Source: Vallitalea guaymasensis
Lineage (GTDB): Bacteria > Bacillota > Clostridia > Lachnospirales > Vallitaleaceae
Reading direction: 5' to 3'
NCBI RefSeq assembly: GCF_018141425.1
Contig: NZ_CP058561.1
Coordinates: forward strand, 4,712,001 to 4,776,000
DNA: 64,000 bases
Numbering within the stretch: the stretch's first letter is position 1; every line of letters starts with the position of its first letter. The notes beneath the pieces are model-generated. The model ran no database searches. It worked only from the letters and a program-made list of their open reading frames with translations, and was not told the DNA's origin. Positions 27,320 through 36,689 of the stretch are shown here, one piece after another. Position numbers and translations under genes: made by a program.

Positions 27320-28178
27320 ATGGGAAGAGTGCGTATAAAAAAACTGTTACTTATTTATATCCTAACGAGTATGAAGTATCAAATTTAAAGATATTTCAAG
27401 ATACTAACAAGTCAAATAAGAGGTTATTACTTCACAGAAGACAATTTAAAAGTTATTAAAGATTTCCCTTCATCAAAAAATTATGCAGTATACTTTCTTT
27501 TTGACGATAGCTTAGAATATGAATCTTTAGTATATATAGGGCAATCAGTCAATGGTATTGAAAGAATAAATGATCATATTACAACTAAAAGTTTTTGGTC
27601 ATATTGTATTATGTTTGTTACAGATAATAATTCATTTGATAAGTTAACGATTGATTATTTGGAGTATAAATTCATTGAAAAATTTAAACAGAGTAGTTTT
27701 TCTCTTACAAATAAAGATATGAAAGAAAAGAAACCTATTATTAGTGTGTTTGATGAGGCGAGACTTAATTAATTTATAAATCAAATTGAATTTTTATTAA
27801 AAGCAGAAGGGGTTAATATCGATGTTAATAAAGACAATAGTATTGATATAAAATATTACTATCCTTCAAAATCCTATAAAGCTAAACTTTTTGTACAAGA
27901 TGGACGTTTTATCCTTGAAAAAGGAAGCCTAAATAAGAAGACCTAATGAATCTAGTAAAGAGTGTAAAGATAATTTTTATGAAAGATATAATGATATCAT
28001 AGATAAATATCTTTCAGAGGGGAAAAGCTGTTAATCAAATGGTACTATTGCAACTTGTGTTAATTTAGAATTTAAAAAACCATCAAAACCTGCTGAACTT
28101 GTATCAGGAACATCTCAAAATGGATGGTTGTTCTTTAAAGAGCTAAATGAATTTAGACAAAATGATAATAACATATAA
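27320..28178 (+). pseudogene. decayed GIY-YIG nuclease with DUF4357-like tail
   Basis: Pieces in several frames read as one protein. First comes TVTYLYPNEYEVSNLKIFQD (27347 on), then after a frame change YAVYFLFDD...SLVYIGQSVNGIERINDHITTKSFW and IDYLEYKFIEKFK, which is a GIY-YIG-like nuclease domain (here YFLF and VYIG). An in-frame TAA lies at 27770-27772. The frame then continues with FINQIEFLLKAEG and FVQDGRFILEKGS, and after another shift RPNESSKE and LVSGTSQNGWLFFKELN, a DUF4357-like tail. At least two frameshifts and two stops make it non-functional. Proteins of this kind are frequent in restriction and defence islands. Confidence 0.65.
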
Positions 28179-28714
28179 AAAAAATAAATATATCTTTACT
28201 ACCAATATAGATTCTATGTTTGTTATTGAAGATACTAACTCATTTATAGATAATCTTAAGAAAAGCTTTAGTAAAAAGTTGGTATGTAAAAATATATTGT
28301 ACGAAGACATAAATAGAAGATTAGTACATTTATTAAAAGATGAAGATATCAGAAAACTAGGATTAGAGAAAAATAGCGTAAGGCTTGAGATTCAAAGTAT
28401 AGCTATTACAGATTATGAAACAGGTCAGCAGAAGATTATACAGTTAAATAGTTCTGCAAAAGAGGCTATTAAATCAAGATATGATTCTTTAAGCCAGACA
28501 GGTATTGAAAAGAGTATTAGAAAATCCAATATTGAGGGATTACATTTTTCAAAAGAATTTTTTTATACCACAAAGAGAATACAGAATTGTAGATTTTGGT
28601 ATGACAATTAATAATCCTCAAAATATAACTCTTAATACTGGTGTAAATGGATATTTAATCGATTTTAACATGAATTGTAGTGAATATAAAATTAAATTTA
28701 CTGAGGAGGTCTGA
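28147..28714 (+). pseudogene. unknown gene with a frameshift at a poly-T run
   Basis: The first frame (28147-28611) gives 154 residues. The natural continuation lies in another frame from about 28558 to 28714: SKEFF is followed either by YTTKRIQNCRFWYDN and a stop or by IPQREYRIVDFGMTINNPQN and a well-formed C-terminus. The switch is at a run of seven T residues (28558-28564). Corrected, the protein would be about 188 residues long, soluble and rich in Lys, Ile and Asn. No family recognised. It may be the first gene of the cluster that continues to 32560. Confidence 0.55.
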
Positions 28715-28715
28715 A

Positions 28716-28925
28716 ATGGCAACTTATAAAGAAATACAAAGCTACGTAAAAGACAAATACAACACATCAATAAAAACCTGCTGGATTGCAGACATGAAAG
28801 AATATCATGGGTTAAAAATGAGAGTAGCACCCAATAGAATCTCTATGGATTCGAAAACTTATCCTTGTCCTGAAGATAAAAAAGAAATGATAACAGATGC
28901 TTTCAAGCAATATGGGATGTTATAA
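28716..28925 (+). CDS. small conserved cytosolic protein next to TPR-PIN cluster
   Basis: A 69-residue protein (start ATG after GAGGAGG) with TYKEIQSYVKDKYNTSIKTCW and KTYPCPEDKKEMITDAFKQYGML. From memory this is a recurring small protein of bacterial defence and restriction loci, but I cannot name its function. Lone Cys residues at about 22 and 50 are not arranged as a zinc site. It ends 16 bases before the next gene and is probably co-transcribed with the membrane protein and the TPR-PIN protein. Function not assigned. Confidence 0.65.
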   Translation: MATYKEIQSYVKDKYNTSIKTCWIADMKEYHGLKMRVAPNRISMDSKTYPCPEDKKEMITDAFKQYGML

Positions 28926-28941
28926 AAGAGGAGGTGGCAAT

Positions 28942-29172
28942 ATGGATGGTATAGATGTTAGCTTCATTTTAACTGTTGCTGGTACTGTTCTAGCAGTAGT
29001 TGGTATTGGATTGACTATTTATTTTGGTGTAAGTCATGTTACCAAAAAGAATAACAAAAACAATACAGAAATAGATAAATCGTTTAATCCAAAAGCTTCT
29101 AAAAATTCAAACATAAAAATGGAGATAAAGGATTCCTTCAATACTAAGCAAGATAATGGGAGTAAAGACTAG
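28942..29172 (+). CDS. small membrane protein sharing a tag with the next gene
   Basis: A 76-residue protein with one transmembrane helix (about residues 8-28), a basic stretch, and a C-terminal segment in which SFNP (47-50) and SFNT (65-68) are separated by 14 residues. The large protein encoded next has the same pattern, SFNP and SFNT with 14 residues between, at its residues 32-53. A shared tag in adjacent genes suggests that the two products assemble together, perhaps anchoring the large one at the membrane. It starts with ATG after GAGGAGG and ends two bases before the next ATG. Confidence 0.6.
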   Translation: MDGIDVSFILTVAGTVLAVVGIGLTIYFGVSHVTKKNNKNNTEIDKSFNPKASKNSNIKMEIKDSFNTKQDNGSKD

Positions 29173-29173
29173 T

Positions 29174-32100
29174 ATGGGAATATTTGATAAAATTATAAGG
29201 TGTTTCAGAGATGACGACACTAACGAAGACTCATTAACAGCGATTACAGAGACTAAATTTGAAAAATCTTTCAATCCAGTTGCTAAGAATGGTGGAAGAG
29301 TAAAACAGAAGATTGATGGTTCTTTTAATACTACAATATATAACGCACCAGTAACATATGTTGACGGTTCGATTCTTCCAGTTCATCATGGATTAATAAA
29401 AGCACGTAAAGGTGAAATTAAAGCCCTAATGGATGATGGGCTAACTGCTGAAGCTTTAGATGCTTATTTAAGACTGCAAACTAACTTGATTGGAGAAGCG
29501 TTATCAGTCGATGATAAGTTTTATTTATTGAATGGTATATACAACTGTAAAGTTAATCTACATGTAGAAGAGGTTGAACTAGAGACTTTAAAGGTAAAAT
29601 TAGAACTTTTGAGTGATGCTACTGATTATCATAAGTTTATCTACTTAACTGCGATTAGAAAGTTTAATAGTCAAGATATAGAAGCTACAATACGTCTTTG
29701 TAATGAAGCCAACACAATTAAAGAAGATTATGTAAAGTCAAAAGTTTTGAGAATAATTGCACAAGGTATTAACGAGGAAATTAAATATGAGGATGGCTTA
29801 ACCCAACTAGAAGCATTTAGAGAAGTATATACTGATGACACTAGAGAATTATCAAATGTTGTTTGTGCAAAAGGTGATTTATCATATTCACTGGGGCACT
29901 ATGATGATGCAATAGTATTTTATACTGAAGCAAATGCTATACATCCAATGACTCATTTTCAACTTGGGATTGCAATGTCGTATTTCTATAAGGCTACTAG
30001 TAAATCGACTGATAAAGGGTATATTACTTTTGATAAACTCGACTTTGATGCCTTATATGAGGCAGTTAAAGTATTCGAGGAAATTCTTGAGATTATGAAA
30101 ACTAAGAAGGATGTATCAACTCTTACTAGAATGATGCCATATTATTTGAATGCACTGGAAATGATTGATGAACCTCAAAAGGTAATTGAATTATCAATGA
30201 ATACCGAGTATATCGATGGTTTAGAATCGCAAGAATTAGCTAAGTTAAAGGCAAATGCTGAAGTGAAACTAGGTAAGAAACCAACTGATATTTCAAGTGA
30301 ATTAAATCCAACCGAACAATTAAAAGTAGAAGTTACATGGTTAATGCATCATGGTAAGTATGGTAAGGTTGTAGAAAAACTGCATGGAGTAATAGATTCT
30401 ATCTTCAAAGGTGATGAACAAATGCTTGCATTCTATTTGATTGCATTAGGTAAAAGCGATAATGCTTTGTTTAGCAGTGAATTTGAGAAATACAGTGAAG
30501 GTAGAGAAGATGAAGTCAAGTTTAGATTAATTTGGATTCAACACTTAGAACATATTGGAGGGATTGAAGAAGCAGAAAGAAAATTATCAGCTTTACTAGA
30601 AGAAAATCCAAACAATATTGTTATTGGAGATGCTTATAGATTTTTTAAGAGACATGGGTTTGTTGATAAAGCTTTTGAGATTACAACAGCAGTAATGGAG
30701 AATAAGTTTTCTGTGTTAAGAACTGATTTATCTGAGTTCATAAAAACACATTTCTTTACGATATTGGAAAGTAAAGATTATAGAGAATTGGATAGATTTT
30801 TTAATCAAATCGACTTTAGCATATTGAGTGATAAAGACAGATTGCAAATTGAAATTGAATATCTTGTCACTAAAGGAGAAGTTTTTTTAATAGCTGATAA
30901 ATGTATTGAATACTCTGAAATAACAGGTGATTATAAGACTGCTATGAAAGGTGCCTCTTTTTACTTGAAAGGTGGGAATCTAGACAAAGGAATTGAAATA
31001 TTACTTGATTTAATTAGTGAAAAGAAGGTTTGTACTGCCGATGTTCACATCCAGCTAGCACAAGCTTATGTGTTAAAGGGAAAATATGATGATGCCTTTG
31101 AAATGGCATTAAAAGCTAAAGAAATTGACCAAGACCACTATAAATCTGAGAGTCATAGATTCTTTGTTTCATTAAGTTTGAGAGTAAATCGAGTTGATGA
31201 ATCTGCTAAATACATGGGCGAATATCATCAAGAGTTTCCTAAGAATAACTGGATAAAATCAGTCCGAATCATTAAAACTGATGATGAAGGAAATGAAGTG
31301 CTTGATAGAAGTGAGTTAGATGCACTACTTGGCAATGGAGAAGCTTACAATGCTTTTAGAGAAAGATTCTTTTCATATGAGATTGGATTATCAACTTATA
31401 TGAAAATACTAAAAGATAATAAGCTAAATTTTATTTTTAATGAACTAAGACACAGAGGGAAAAAAATTAAAATTGCAACAGGTCAAGTGGCACAGGTAAA
31501 CGAAAGTGCGACAATAATTGATAATACTATCATTGTAGATTCCATATCTCTTTTTGTGATGATTGAATCTGGTATTATAGGTTTATTAGAGAAATTTGAG
31601 AATGTATATGTACTATTCTCTACTATTGAGGCTATTCAAGATTCATTACTTATGAATGAATGTAAAATTCTTAGAAAGGCTTTAGATTTTATTCATAATG
31701 CTTCAAATGTTAAAGTTGTTCCAATACATTCATCAATACTAGAGGATGAAGAAGCTTTTTTAACAGAAACTTCTCATTGCCTATGTTATTCATATGAGAA
31801 CTCTATTCCTTACCTAGCAATGGATTTTAATCTTAAAAACTTTAAAAGCGAAAAGTCTGAATTTGTTGTTGATATTATAGCAGTATCAAGAGGTTTGTGT
31901 TTAAAAGATTTGGAGAATAGGGCTGAATATTCAAAGTACAACAATTGCTTGTTAAAAGGAAACTATATGTTTATAAGTTTTAACGCTTTTGAGATGTATG
32001 ATTCAATTATTAACTTAGAAAGTTTTGATGATTTAGAAGAAGAATTAAGCTACTACTTTTGCATGAGTAGGTTCTGTGATTATAGCAGTTATATAAAAGT

Positions 32101-32560
32101 GTACAACATGTTTTTAATGATTATTGAACAGAAGGTAGACAGAGAGATTTATCTGAGGTGTGTTGTAGCAATGTTTCAGTATCTAAATAGATACCTTGGG
32201 AAAACACAATATTACTATAACAATTTACTTAAGATAATTGACGATGTTAATATAAAAGAACCATTCTTTAAATCAAATAATATTGTAAATGAGTTTATGA
32301 ACTACTCTAATTATGTTGACGAAAGAGAAGGACAAAGATTTTATGATGCCTTAAAAAAAGATTATAATTTTGTTAAACTTGATGCGATAATCACTTCCAT
32401 TATAAACGGATTGTTTTCATTCTTTGGTCGGTATAAAAACAAACCAGAAGAGTTTAAAATCCTGTGGGATTTAATGAATACTCATATGAGTAACATAGAT
32501 AGACAATTTGCCGAAATTTTATTAAGTGAAATGAAAAAGATAAATGAAGAGACAGCCTAG
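29174..32560 (+). CDS. large TPR-repeat protein with PIN-like nuclease domain
   Basis: About 1128 residues. It has a short N-terminus with the SFNP...SFNT tag (32-53), then a long array of TPR-like helical hairpins (about 75-740; examples DLSYSLGHYDDAIVFYTEANAI and AQAYVLKGKYDDAFEMALKAKEID). Next is a PIN-like domain (about 785-900) with IIVDSISLF, STIEAIQD and LAMDFNL supplying acidic residues, and finally a helical C-terminal domain. PIN domains are metal-dependent ribonucleases, and TPR arrays usually sense or scaffold. This looks like a sensor-effector defence protein working with the two small upstream proteins. ATG 29174 is preferred to 29156 because GGGAG lies upstream; the first 19 bases of the longer frame overlap the previous gene. 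A weak terminator follows. Confidence 0.65.
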   Translation: MGIFDKIIRCFRDDDTNEDSLTAITETKFEKSFNPVAKNGGRVKQKIDGSFNTTIYNAPVTYVDGSILPVHHGLIKARKGEIKALMDDGLTAEALDAYLRLQTNLIGEALSVDDKFYLLNGIYNCKVNLHVEEVELETLKVKLELLSDATDYHKFIYLTAIRKFNSQDIEATIRLCNEANTIKEDYVKSKVLRIIAQGINEEIKYEDGLTQLEAFREVYTDDTRELSNVVCAKGDLSYSLGHYDDAIVFYTEANAIHPMTHFQLGIAMSYFYKATSKSTDKGYITFDKLDFDALYEAVKVFEEILEIMKTKKDVSTLTRMMPYYLNALEMIDEPQKVIELSMNTEYIDGLESQELAKLKANAEVKLGKKPTDISSELNPTEQLKVEVTWLMHHGKYGKVVEKLHGVIDSIFKGDEQMLAFYLIALGKSDNALFSSEFEKYSEGREDEVKFRLIWIQHLEHIGGIEEAERKLSALLEENPNNIVIGDAYRFFKRHGFVDKAFEITTAVMENKFSVLRTDLSEFIKTHFFTILESKDYRELDRFFNQIDFSILSDKDRLQIEIEYLVTKGEVFLIADKCIEYSEITGDYKTAMKGASFYLKGGNLDKGIEILLDLISEKKVCTADVHIQLAQAYVLKGKYDDAFEMALKAKEIDQDHYKSESHRFFVSLSLRVNRVDESAKYMGEYHQEFPKNNWIKSVRIIKTDDEGNEVLDRSELDALLGNGEAYNAFRERFFSYEIGLSTYMKILKDNKLNFIFNELRHRGKKIKIATGQVAQVNESATIIDNTIIVDSISLFVMIESGIIGLLEKFENVYVLFSTIEAIQDSLLMNECKILRKALDFIHNASNVKVVPIHSSILEDEEAFLTETSHCLCYSYENSIPYLAMDFNLKNFKSEKSEFVVDIIAVSRGLCLKDLENRAEYSKYNNCLLKGNYMFISFNAFEMYDSIINLESFDDLEEELSYYFCMSRFCDYSSYIKVYNMFLMIIEQKVDREIYLRCVVAMFQYLNRYLGKTQYYYNNLLKIIDDVNIKEPFFKSNNIVNEFMNYSNYVDEREGQRFYDALKKDYNFVKLDAIITSIINGLFSFFGRYKNKPEEFKILWDLMNTHMSNIDRQFAEILLSEMKKINEETA

Positions 32561-32574
32561 TTTAGGCTGCCTTT
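32553..32574 (+). terminator. terminator after the TPR-PIN gene
   Basis: A 7-bp stem (CAGCCTA / TAGGCTG, 32553-32569) with a 3-base loop, followed by CCTTTTG. It overlaps the stop codon of the TPR-PIN gene. Confidence 0.5.
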
Positions 32575-32991
32575 TGCTAAAATAGCTACACAATTGGTAA
32601 TGAAGAAAAGTTTTGAAAGAGTAAACTTTTACTTCATACTATCAAAATCATCTTTGGTAAATGTTAGAATAATATCTAGCTTTCCGCCAAACACACGGTT
32701 ATGATATGCAAAGATGTATTGTTTAAGCGTGCTTCAGCACGTTCATAATCTAAAGTGTATGTTTCTATGTACGGTGAACTGTTTCATAAGTGACTGCGGT
32801 TTTTAGTACATTATTATTGAATTGTAGTTAAAATTGAAAACTCAAAAGGTTGTAGACCACTGATGATTACTAGACAAGTAAGCTATATTAATTAAAGCTT
32901 AAAGGTTTTGAATTAATTAAGGTCTTTATTCATAGAATAAATATATATTGTTTTTGTTTTGGTATTAAAAAAAAAGGAGATGAATAATGTT
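32575..32991 (+). other. non-coding stretch with a minus-strand gene remnant
   Basis: About 415 bases without an intact gene. On the minus strand, 32629-32733 encodes a 34-codon C-terminal fragment (contains FAYHNRVFGGKLDIILTF and TKDDFDSMK, then a stop). A short hairpin CGTGCTTCAGCACG occurs near 32728. The rest is AT-rich. The family of the fragment is not recognised. It shows that an older gene in the opposite orientation was lost here. Confidence 0.4.
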
Positions 32992-33384
32992 ATGAATAAG
33001 ACTATGATTCAATATTTAACTCTAAGTGAATTAATAAAAGTCTATAGACTTACTAACGTAAAACTTGAAGAAATTTTAGATGAAGATTTAATAATAGTAT
33101 CATATTTTATTGATAGTATAGTGAGAGATATACCACAAAAAGATTTTATAATATTGATACCAACTAATGAAATTATTTGTGGTCATAAAATATTGTCATT
33201 GGTTAACTTGTTTTTTGACAATGTGCTAAAGTTGAACAATTCTGCATTACTAGATGTTAGAATAAATGGAAAGAAATATAAACAAATAAATTCAAATATT
33301 AGAGATAAAATCGAACTATCAATATTTAGAGTTATTTTTGTAAATGATGTATATAAAATGTATTATCAGTTTGAAATTTGTTAA
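32992..33384 (+). CDS. degenerate DUF262-like protein
   Basis: A 130-residue protein that follows the core of the next gene's DUF262 domain but lacks its active motif. FIDSIVRDIP matches FIESLLLGLP, IICGHKIL stands where LIIDGYQR is expected, and NGKKYKQINSNIRDKIE matches GKSFKQLEPEEQRRIK. The normal DGxQR motif is therefore replaced by CGHKI. A catalytically dead partner or regulator of the canonical protein is the natural reading. The start at 32992 (or 32980) follows AAGGAG. The gene ends 51 bases before the canonical DUF262 gene. Confidence 0.55.
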   Translation: MNKTMIQYLTLSELIKVYRLTNVKLEEILDEDLIIVSYFIDSIVRDIPQKDFIILIPTNEIICGHKILSLVNLFFDNVLKLNNSALLDVRINGKKYKQINSNIRDKIELSIFRVIFVNDVYKMYYQFEIC

Positions 33385-34288
33385 AATATGTTATACAATA
33401 ATATTAATATTATTAATATTTGAAAGGAGATAAATATGGTAATTGATGAAATAAATAATGATGATGATTATTATGATAATGATGACCTTTATAATATAAC
33501 TTCTTGGGGGGCTGATTTATCTTTTAGAGAGTTAATATCAATGTATAAGGAAGGGGAAATGATTAAACCTGAGCTACAAAGAAAATATGTGTGGGACAAG
33601 TCTGAAGCAAGTAGATTTATAGAGTCTTTGCTTTTGGGGTTACCGGTTCCTAGTATATTTTTAGCTAAAGTTGAAAAAGATAATAAGTTAATAATTGATG
33701 GTTATCAGAGGATTATGACAGTTTATGACTTTGTTGAAAGGGGAATCTATTCAAAAGATAGTTCTGTATTTAAATTGTCTAACTCTAATAAAATAAATAA
33801 AAGATGGAGGGGTAAAAGCTTCAAGCAGTTAGAACCTGAAGAGCAAAGAAGGATAAAAAGTACTACAATTCATGCCATAATCTTTGAACAAAAAACACCT
33901 AAAAATGATTCGAGTTTGTATCAAATATTTGAGAGAATAAACACAAGTGGCAGAACCTTAACAGCTCAAGAAATAAGAAATTGTATCTATCAAGGGAGTT
34001 TTAATGATCTTCTTTTCAGGATTAATGAAAATTCTAAATGGAGAGAACTTTATGGTGGTAACGTAGATAGTAGAATGAAGGATATAGAGTTTATTCTTAG
34101 GTATATTGCATTATCAAAAAATTTCTTACCTACAGACAAAAAGCAAATTTCACTTAAAAAACATTTAAATCATGTAATGAAGATATTAAGGAATAGTTCA
34201 GAAGAAGATATTAAAAGGTTTGAAGAAAGTTTTAATAATACAGTTAAATACATTTATGATAACTTTGGTTGCAGTGCCTTCCATAATC

Positions 34289-35944
34289 CAATGTCATTAA
34301 GTTAAGAAAATAGAGTTTCTGTATATTAATAATGCAGAGCTCTTTTTTTATACGATTTTATATTAATCTTTTAAAAAATGCTTGACATTTACCCGAAAAT
34401 TTGTGGCGAAGCCTCTTAAATGAATTATTTAAAGGAGGTTTAGCTATGAATAATACTTATGCTAATACAATTAAAAATCATCTATATGACAGTATCTCTG
34501 AACTTGATACTATTTCATCTTTATTTCTTCAAAATCCTGAGAAAGATTTTACTCGTATTAGAAAACTTGATTTTAGGACAATGGTAGAAATTCTTCTAAC
34601 TATGGGTGGTCAAAATTTGAAGCTTGAAATTATGAATTATTTTTCCTTTGGTATTAATACACCTACTGCTTCTGCATTTGTACAACAACGCCATAAGATT
34701 TTACCTGATGCTTTCAATTATCTTTTCCATGATTTTACTAAAAAGGCTATGAACTTTTCTAGAACTTTTAATGGATATAGACTTCTTGCCGTTGATGGTT
34801 CTAACTTAAGTATTTTCTATAATCCTGATGACACTGAAACTCATTTTCCAAATCGGGCTAATGCGAAAGGTTTTAATCACTTACAGATTAATGCTCTTTA
34901 TGATATTTGTAATAAAATTTTTGTTGACGTTGAGATTTATCCTGGACGAAGACAAAATGAAAGAAAGGCATTGCTACAGATGATTGATCGTATGGAAGAC
35001 ATATCTGACAATACTATTATCATCGCTGACAGAGGATATGAGGGTTATCATGTTTTTGAGTATATAAAACAGAAGAACTTGAACTGTCTATTTAGAGTAA
35101 AAGATATAACTGGCAATGGAATAACATCCAGCCTGAAGCTTCCACATGAAGATTGCTTTGATGTTGATTATCGTATATTAGTCACAAGAAGACATACTAA
35201 AGAAATCAGGACCAATCCAGACAAATATAAGTGTATTAGAAAAGGAAATCGATTCGATTTTCTACCAGTAAATTCAAAAGATACATATCCTATAGAGTTT
35301 AGAATTGTAAGATTTCCTATTTCAGAAGATACCTATGAGATATTAATTACTAATCTAAATAGGAATGACTTTCCAATTGAAAAATTAAAAGAGATATATC
35401 ATATGAGATGGGGAATAGAGACTGCTTTTAGAGAGTTGAAATACACTATCGGTCTTATTAATCTTCACTCCAAAAAAGTGGAATTTATAGTACAAGAAAT
35501 ATATGCTAGACTTATAATGTATAATTTTTGTGAACTAATTACATTAAACACTGTTATAAAGAAGACCAAAGGTACTACTAAACATATGTATCAAGTGAAT
35601 TATACTATTGCGATAGCAATTTGTAGACATTTCATTAAATATAAGGGGCATGAGCCCCCCGATATTGAAGCACTAATTGCAAAAAATATTTTGCCAGTTA
35701 GACCTGGTAGAAAAGACCCTCGAAAAGTCAAAAAGCAGGCTACTGTAGTTAGCTTCTTATATAGAATAGCATAAGGAAACAAAATACTCAAATGTATTTT
35801 CTAAAGCAGAGATATCTCTGTTTATTAATAATGCCAAAAATAAAATCTTAACAAGAGGTAAAAGTAAAACTCATCTATTGGCAACCATGAAAGCATCAAT
35901 AGATGAATTTTTATATCTGTCAAAGGCTTAACTTAATGACATTG
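34289..35944 (+). mobile_element. IS4-family insertion sequence, complete
   Basis: A 1656-base element with perfect 18-base terminal inverted repeats: CAATGTCATTAAGTTAAG at 34289-34306 and its complement at 35927-35944. It is flanked by a perfect 10-base target duplication, TTCCATAATC (34279-34288 and 35945-35954). One intact transposase gene is inside. Perfect repeats, a perfect duplication and an intact host frame on both sides indicate recent insertion. Confidence 0.95.
34446..35774 (+). CDS. IS4-family DDE transposase
   Basis: A 442-residue transposase with the DDE residues in their usual surroundings: LAVDGSNL near residue 117, IIADRGYEGYHVF near 195, and YHMRWGIETAFRELKY near 320, the last being the Y-(2)-R-(3)-E-(6)-K signature of the IS4 group. 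It starts with ATG after AAAGGAGG. The reading frame is complete, so the element is probably active. It was placed inside the DUF262 gene in the same orientation. Confidence 0.95.
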   Translation: MNNTYANTIKNHLYDSISELDTISSLFLQNPEKDFTRIRKLDFRTMVEILLTMGGQNLKLEIMNYFSFGINTPTASAFVQQRHKILPDAFNYLFHDFTKKAMNFSRTFNGYRLLAVDGSNLSIFYNPDDTETHFPNRANAKGFNHLQINALYDICNKIFVDVEIYPGRRQNERKALLQMIDRMEDISDNTIIIADRGYEGYHVFEYIKQKNLNCLFRVKDITGNGITSSLKLPHEDCFDVDYRILVTRRHTKEIRTNPDKYKCIRKGNRFDFLPVNSKDTYPIEFRIVRFPISEDTYEILITNLNRNDFPIEKLKEIYHMRWGIETAFRELKYTIGLINLHSKKVEFIVQEIYARLIMYNFCELITLNTVIKKTKGTTKHMYQVNYTIAIAICRHFIKYKGHEPPDIEALIAKNILPVRPGRKDPRKVKKQATVVSFLYRIA

Positions 35945-36200
35945 TTCCATAATCTCTCATCAACTAATAATGAGCTTGTAAAGAAGCTTAATCCAACAGT
36001 GTTTGATACGATAATGGTATCAACACATTATATGTTAATAAGCGGTAATCATATTTCAGGGTGCGGTAATCTTGAAGAAAAAAGATTAGAACTGCTTAGG
36101 GATGAAAAGTTTAAAGAATATACTAGTGAAAGGACCACAAATATAGTTAACATCTTAGGCAGATTTTCTAGGGGTGCCAAGATATTATATGGTATTGAAT

Positions 36201-36689
36201 ATGAATAATAACAATGTAGATAGAGAGATACAAGACTGTATAACAGAATTAGGTAAAATAAAACTAATTATTGATCAAGATAAATTAAGATCAACAAATC
36301 AATATCTTACAAAATACAGTATTATTAGGGCATGTGGCTCAATAGAACGAGCTTATAAGGGTTTAATATGTGATTATGGTAATAGCTATGATATTCAAAC
36401 AATTGGTACATATATTTATAATACAGTAAAGAAAAGTTCTATGAATCCTAGTTATAGTAATATGATTAATTTGTTAAAAAAATTTAATGAATCTTGGGGG
36501 ACAGAATTGAAGGAAAAAGTGGATAATAGGGAAAATTCATCAAAATTAAGAACTTCACTAGAGTCGTTGAATATGGTTCGTAATCAATTCGCGCATGGTG
36601 GAAATCCAACTATAACAATTGATGATATCATAGAATACTATAGTGATGCTATTGTTATCCTAGAAGATTATGAGGCGGTACTGCAATAG
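36201..36689 (+). CDS. HEPN-domain protein (MAE_28990/RiboL-PSP-like)
   Basis: A 162-residue helical protein with the HEPN RNase signature R-x4-H in VRNQFAHGG (Arg 126, His 131), followed by TIDDIIEYYSDAIVILEDYE. HEPN proteins are RNases in many toxin-antitoxin and defence systems. The ATG lies eight bases inside the end of the DUF262 gene, so the two are translationally coupled and probably form one system. After the IS insertion its translation may be altered, because the normal upstream translation now stops early. An in-frame ATG at 36174 has no ribosome binding site. Confidence 0.75.
   Translation: MNNNNVDREIQDCITELGKIKLIIDQDKLRSTNQYLTKYSIIRACGSIERAYKGLICDYGNSYDIQTIGTYIYNTVKKSSMNPSYSNMINLLKKFNESWGTELKEKVDNRENSSKLRTSLESLNMVRNQFAHGGNPTITIDDIIEYYSDAIVILEDYEAVLQ

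Larger units (their letters stand above)
33436..36208 (+). pseudogene. DUF262-domain protein split by an IS4-family element
   Basis: The gene starts with ATG at 33436 (AAAGGAG upstream) and is cut at 34288. Removing the IS (34289-35944) and one copy of the 10-base duplication joins 34288 to 35955 in frame. The product is then 368 residues long and ends with SERTTNIVNILGRFSRGAKILYGIEYE at 36208. The DUF262 (GmrS/ParB-like) domain has the motif LIIDGYQR at residues 86-91, FERINTSGRTLTAQEIRNCIY near 168-188, and MKDIEFILRY. DUF262 proteins occur in modification-dependent restriction and other defence systems. Left as is, the frame ends in LS and a stop at 34305. The HEPN gene overlaps its 3' end by eight bases. 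Confidence 0.85.
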
